Below, piece after piece: positions 23,930 through 26,022 of a stretch of 26,022 bases of DNA; the stretch's first letter is position 1; the number at the start of each line of letters is the position of its first letter. The stretch covers positions 1 to 26,022 of the forward strand of contig NZ_CBFIIK010000026.1 in the NCBI RefSeq assembly GCF_965662675.1, read 5' to 3'. The notes beneath the pieces are model-generated. The model was not told the origin of the DNA. It saw only the letters and a program-made list of their open reading frames with translations, and did not search any database. Both the position numbers and the translations under genes were made by a program. Origin of the DNA: Roseicyclus sp965662675 (GTDB lineage Bacteria > Pseudomonadota > Alphaproteobacteria > Rhodobacterales > Rhodobacteraceae).

Positions 23930-24730
23930 ATGGCACAATCGATCGCAATCGCCAGTGGCAAAGGGGGCGTTGGCAAGACCAGCATCGCCGTCAACGTCGC
24001 CCTTGTCCTGCGCCAGCTCGGAGCGCGGGTGACACTGCTGGATGCAGATTTCGGCACGGCCAATGCCCATATCTTGATGGGCGAGAACCTACGCCCCAAG
24101 ATTGACAAAGCCTTGCTTGCCGATGGCTCGGTTCAAGGCGCACTGACGACAACCTCACATGGTGTCACGCTGTTATCGGGCGGTTCGGCGGCGATCGATC
24201 TGCTCGACCTCAAGAAGAACGACCGCCTTCAACTTATCCGTAATGTCGAGGCGATCAGCGACGAGACCGATTACCTGATCGTGGACACCCCCGCCGGTGC
24301 GAGCGATGCGACCCTCGCGTTCGTTGCCGCCGCCGATCGCGTCTTGCTTGTCGTGGTGGGCGAGCCGACCAGCTTCATGGATGCCTACACGATCTTGAAA
24401 GCCGCGCATCTGGAACATGGCGTGCGCAGTTTTTCCGTGGTGGTGAACATGGCCCGAGATGGCCAAGAAGCGCGCCGCCACTTCGACCAGTTCCTTGCCA
24501 TCGCGCTGCGCTTTCTCGATGTCGAACTGACCTATACAGGGCATCTGCCCATGTCGACATCGCTGCGCCGCTCGGTCGTGGCACGCCGTCCCTTGATGGC
24601 CAACGCGGCCGATGCCAACGGCCCCGAAGGCCAGGCGTTTCAGTCGATCGTGCAAAAGCTGTTGAAAGCGCCTGTCAACCAGCCAAGCGGCATCCGCTTC
24701 TTCCTCGACACAACCGAGAAGGACGCCTGA
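23930..24730 (+). CDS. flhG: FlhG (FleN) MinD-like ATPase lacking the N-terminal FlhF-activating motif
   Basis: The 266-residue protein is a MinD/ParA-family ATPase: deviant Walker A SGKGGVGKT (residues 9-17), LLDADFGTANAHILMG, and Walker B region DYLIVDTPAGAS. FlhG/FleN controls the number of flagella, acts on FlhF and, in Pseudomonas, restrains FleQ. The usual N-terminal DQAxxLR helix that stimulates FlhF GTPase is missing: the protein starts only 8 residues before Walker A. The start follows AAGGGA; the in-frame sequence upstream overlaps the 3' end of flhF and contains no such motif. The stop overlaps the fliA start in TGATG. Confidence 0.87.
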   Translation: MAQSIAIASGKGGVGKTSIAVNVALVLRQLGARVTLLDADFGTANAHILMGENLRPKIDKALLADGSVQGALTTTSHGVTLLSGGSAAIDLLDLKKNDRLQLIRNVEAISDETDYLIVDTPAGASDATLAFVAAADRVLLVVVGEPTSFMDAYTILKAAHLEHGVRSFSVVVNMARDGQEARRHFDQFLAIALRFLDVELTYTGHLPMSTSLRRSVVARRPLMANAADANGPEGQAFQSIVQKLLKAPVNQPSGIRFFLDTTEKDA

Positions 24731-25452
24731 TGCTACGCGGCCAATATCCCGAACAGCGCCCGGCGCCGCATGATCTGATCACGGATCAGATGGAACAGGT
24801 GCGAAAGATCGCCTATTATTTCCACGGTCGCGTGCGTGGCGCCGTCGAGGTCGAAGACCTGATCCAGGCTGGTTATGTCGGGCTTGTGGATGCGGCGCAG
24901 AAATACGAGCGCAAGGAAGGCGCCACCTTCGCCGCCTATGCCGGGATCAAGATCAGGGGCGCGATCGCGGACCATTTGCGCCGCGCGTCGAACCTTTGCC
25001 GCACGACGATCATGAACCGCCAAAAGGTCAACCGTGCCACCCTTGCGCTGGAGCGACGCCTCCAGCGCCTGCCCAGCTCGGTCGAGATCGCCGAGGAGCT
25101 GGGCATGAGCGTCAATGAATACGAGCATTGGCGCCAAGCCTTTCAGGCCAATACCCTGCAAACCATCGAAGAGGTCCATGACGAATTCTCGGTTTGGTTT
25201 CTCAGCAGTGCCGGCAACCCTGAGGAGGAAATCAACAAGACCGAATTGCGCGCCGCCTTGCGCAAGGCCCTTGAAAGCCTTACCGAGCGCGAGGCGCTGG
25301 TGATCCAGCTCTATTATGTCGAAGAGTTGAACGTTTACGAAATCGGCGAAATTCTCGATGTCACCACCGGCCGCGTATCGCAGATCAAAAAGGCCGCGAT
25401 CGGCACTTTGCGACAGCGCTTGGCAGAGTTGACCGGCGAGACACAGGACTGA
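24730..25452 (+). CDS. fliA: Flagellar sigma-28 factor FliA
   Basis: The 240-residue protein has the three sigma regions of FliA. Region 2 includes EVEDLIQAGYVGLVDAAQKY and TFAAYAGIKIRGAIADHLRR. Region 3 includes LQRLPSSVEIAEELGMSVNEY, and region 4 TEREALVIQLYYVEELNVYE with RVSQIKKAAIGTLRQRL. FliA directs RNA polymerase to late flagellar promoters such as the one before fliD, and is inhibited by FlgM, both in this window. The start overlaps the flhG stop, so it belongs to the flhA operon under sigma-54 control, placing sigma-28 downstream of sigma-54 in the cascade. Confidence 0.94.
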   Translation: MLRGQYPEQRPAPHDLITDQMEQVRKIAYYFHGRVRGAVEVEDLIQAGYVGLVDAAQKYERKEGATFAAYAGIKIRGAIADHLRRASNLCRTTIMNRQKVNRATLALERRLQRLPSSVEIAEELGMSVNEYEHWRQAFQANTLQTIEEVHDEFSVWFLSSAGNPEEEINKTELRAALRKALESLTEREALVIQLYYVEELNVYEIGEILDVTTGRVSQIKKAAIGTLRQRLAELTGETQD

Positions 25453-25463
25453 AAGGCACGAAT

Positions 25464-25886
25464 ATGGGGCTTGATCCCAGCGCATCGCGTGAGCGGCTAT
25501 CTTGCCTCCAGATGTTCTTGCAAAGCGCCGAATTGCGCTTGATCGGGTCCGAGGCGCGGGCCGAACTTGAACTAAACTGCGAATTGACCAATGTCGCGCG
25601 CGGCAATTGCCAAGTCAGGCTTGTGCCGGTCGACATCATGGGACGCGCGACCATCGGGCATGTGGAAATCCCCAGCAATCGCCCGATCATGCGGGCGGAA
25701 ATCTCGGTGTCGCGCGCAAGCTTCGATCTTTTCCTCGCAAATTTGCGCCCCGAGCCGGCCCGCCCTGTTGCCCTTGTGATCGCGCTTGAAACCGAGATCG
25801 AAACCAACGGCCATGGCGATTTCCTGGTGCCCTACCCATCGCGGGTCGGTGTTTTGGACCTGTCGTGGAACTTCCCGCTCAAATAG
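25464..25886 (+). CDS. Unknown protein at the end of the flhA-fliA operon
   Basis: This 140-residue protein is not one I recognise. It has no signal peptide or membrane helix and appears mostly beta-strand, with alternating patterns such as AELELNCELTN, QVRLVPVDIMGRATIGHVEI and FLVPYPSRVGVLDL. It is not obviously a PilZ domain, since the RxxxR and DxSxxG motifs are missing. The gene lies 11 bp after fliA, has an AAAGG ribosome site and is followed by a terminator, so it is a true operon member. That position makes a flagellar or regulatory role likely but unproven. Confidence 0.6.
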   Translation: MGLDPSASRERLSCLQMFLQSAELRLIGSEARAELELNCELTNVARGNCQVRLVPVDIMGRATIGHVEIPSNRPIMRAEISVSRASFDLFLANLRPEPARPVALVIALETEIETNGHGDFLVPYPSRVGVLDLSWNFPLK

Positions 25887-25889
25887 GAA

Positions 25890-25913
25890 ATGGGGCGCCG
25901 CAAGGCACCCCAT
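25890..25913. terminator. Bidirectional hairpin terminator
   Basis: A 10-bp stem pairs 25890-25899 with 25904-25913 around a GCAA loop, with one mismatch that becomes a G-U pair in the minus-strand transcript. It lies right after the flhA-fliA operon and beyond the stop of the convergent minus-strand gene. TTTC-rich sequence follows on both sides. Confidence 0.6.
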
Positions 25914-25933
25914 CCTTTCAATTGGTCAAGCCC

Positions 25934-26022
25934 TCAGCGAGTGAGCTTTTCCAGCATATCGGAGTTCGTCTGAAGTAGTCTAGCAGCGCCCGAGAACTGT
26001 TGTTGTGCGCGCATCATGATCG
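25934..26022 (-). CDS. C-terminus of a probable flagellar axial (rod/hook) protein, partial
   Basis: Only the last 29 or so residues are inside the window, ending MMRAQQQFSGAARLLQTNSD then MLEKLTR and a stop. The pattern, with an early aromatic, alanines and a D-M-L motif near the end, matches the C-terminal helix of FlgE/FlgF/FlgG/FlgK-family proteins, which packs into the axial core. Which member it is cannot be told. It is convergent with the fliA operon, sharing its terminator. Confidence 0.55.
   Translation of the reverse strand, partial: IMMRAQQQFSGAARLLQTNSDMLEKLTR

Overview
The window looks like a GC-rich alphaproteobacterial chromosome, most probably Rhodobacterales (Rhodobacter/Roseobacter-like). 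This rests on protein style, a malonate TRAP operon of alphaproteobacterial type, and a flagellar gene set resembling the fla1 system of Rhodobacter sphaeroides. That system is thought to derive from gammaproteobacteria and carries FleQ, FlhF, FlhG, FliA, FlgM and FlgT, genes unlike the classical alphaproteobacterial FlbD/CtrA flagellar set. The assignment is inferred from recognised families; no database search was possible.

Left part (1-9044): metabolism and transport. A one-component regulator (HTH plus periplasmic-binding-protein-like domain) is followed by an MFS transporter. Next comes a complete malonate module: a divergent GntR/FCD regulator (matR), TRAP transporter genes matP, matQ and matM, malonyl-CoA decarboxylase (matA) and malonyl-CoA synthetase (matB). 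The module would import malonate, activate it to malonyl-CoA and decarboxylate it to acetyl-CoA. The decarboxylase appears to have Leu where the family's catalytic Ser is expected.

A gene-poor, partly AT-rich stretch (9045-9732) separates this from the flagellar part (9733-26022). The flagellar part holds a FleQ-like sigma-54 activator, then on the minus strand fliD, motB and motA (PomB/PomA-like stator). Three small plus-strand genes of uncertain role follow: an Lcl/DUF1566-type secreted protein, an NHLP-leader-like protein and a Sel1-repeat secreted protein. A minus-strand operon reads flgP-like lipoprotein, flgT, flgA, flgM, flgN-like and a DUF2802-like gene. A plus-strand operon reads flhA, flhF, flhG, fliA and an unknown gene. 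The window ends in the C-terminus of a likely flagellar axial protein.

The regulatory logic is partly readable. The flgP and flhA operons start from two back-to-back sigma-54 promoters (20102-20117 minus, 20147-20162 plus), which the FleQ-like protein would activate. fliD has a sigma-28 type promoter read by the FliA encoded here and restrained by the FlgM encoded here. Most interesting are a Vibrio-like stator/H-ring gene set (PomA/PomB-like, FlgT, FlgP-like) in an apparent alphaproteobacterium, an apparently matched loss of the FlhF GTPase motifs and of the FlhG activating motif, and a PomB-like protein with an extra partial copy of the start of its peptidoglycan-binding domain.
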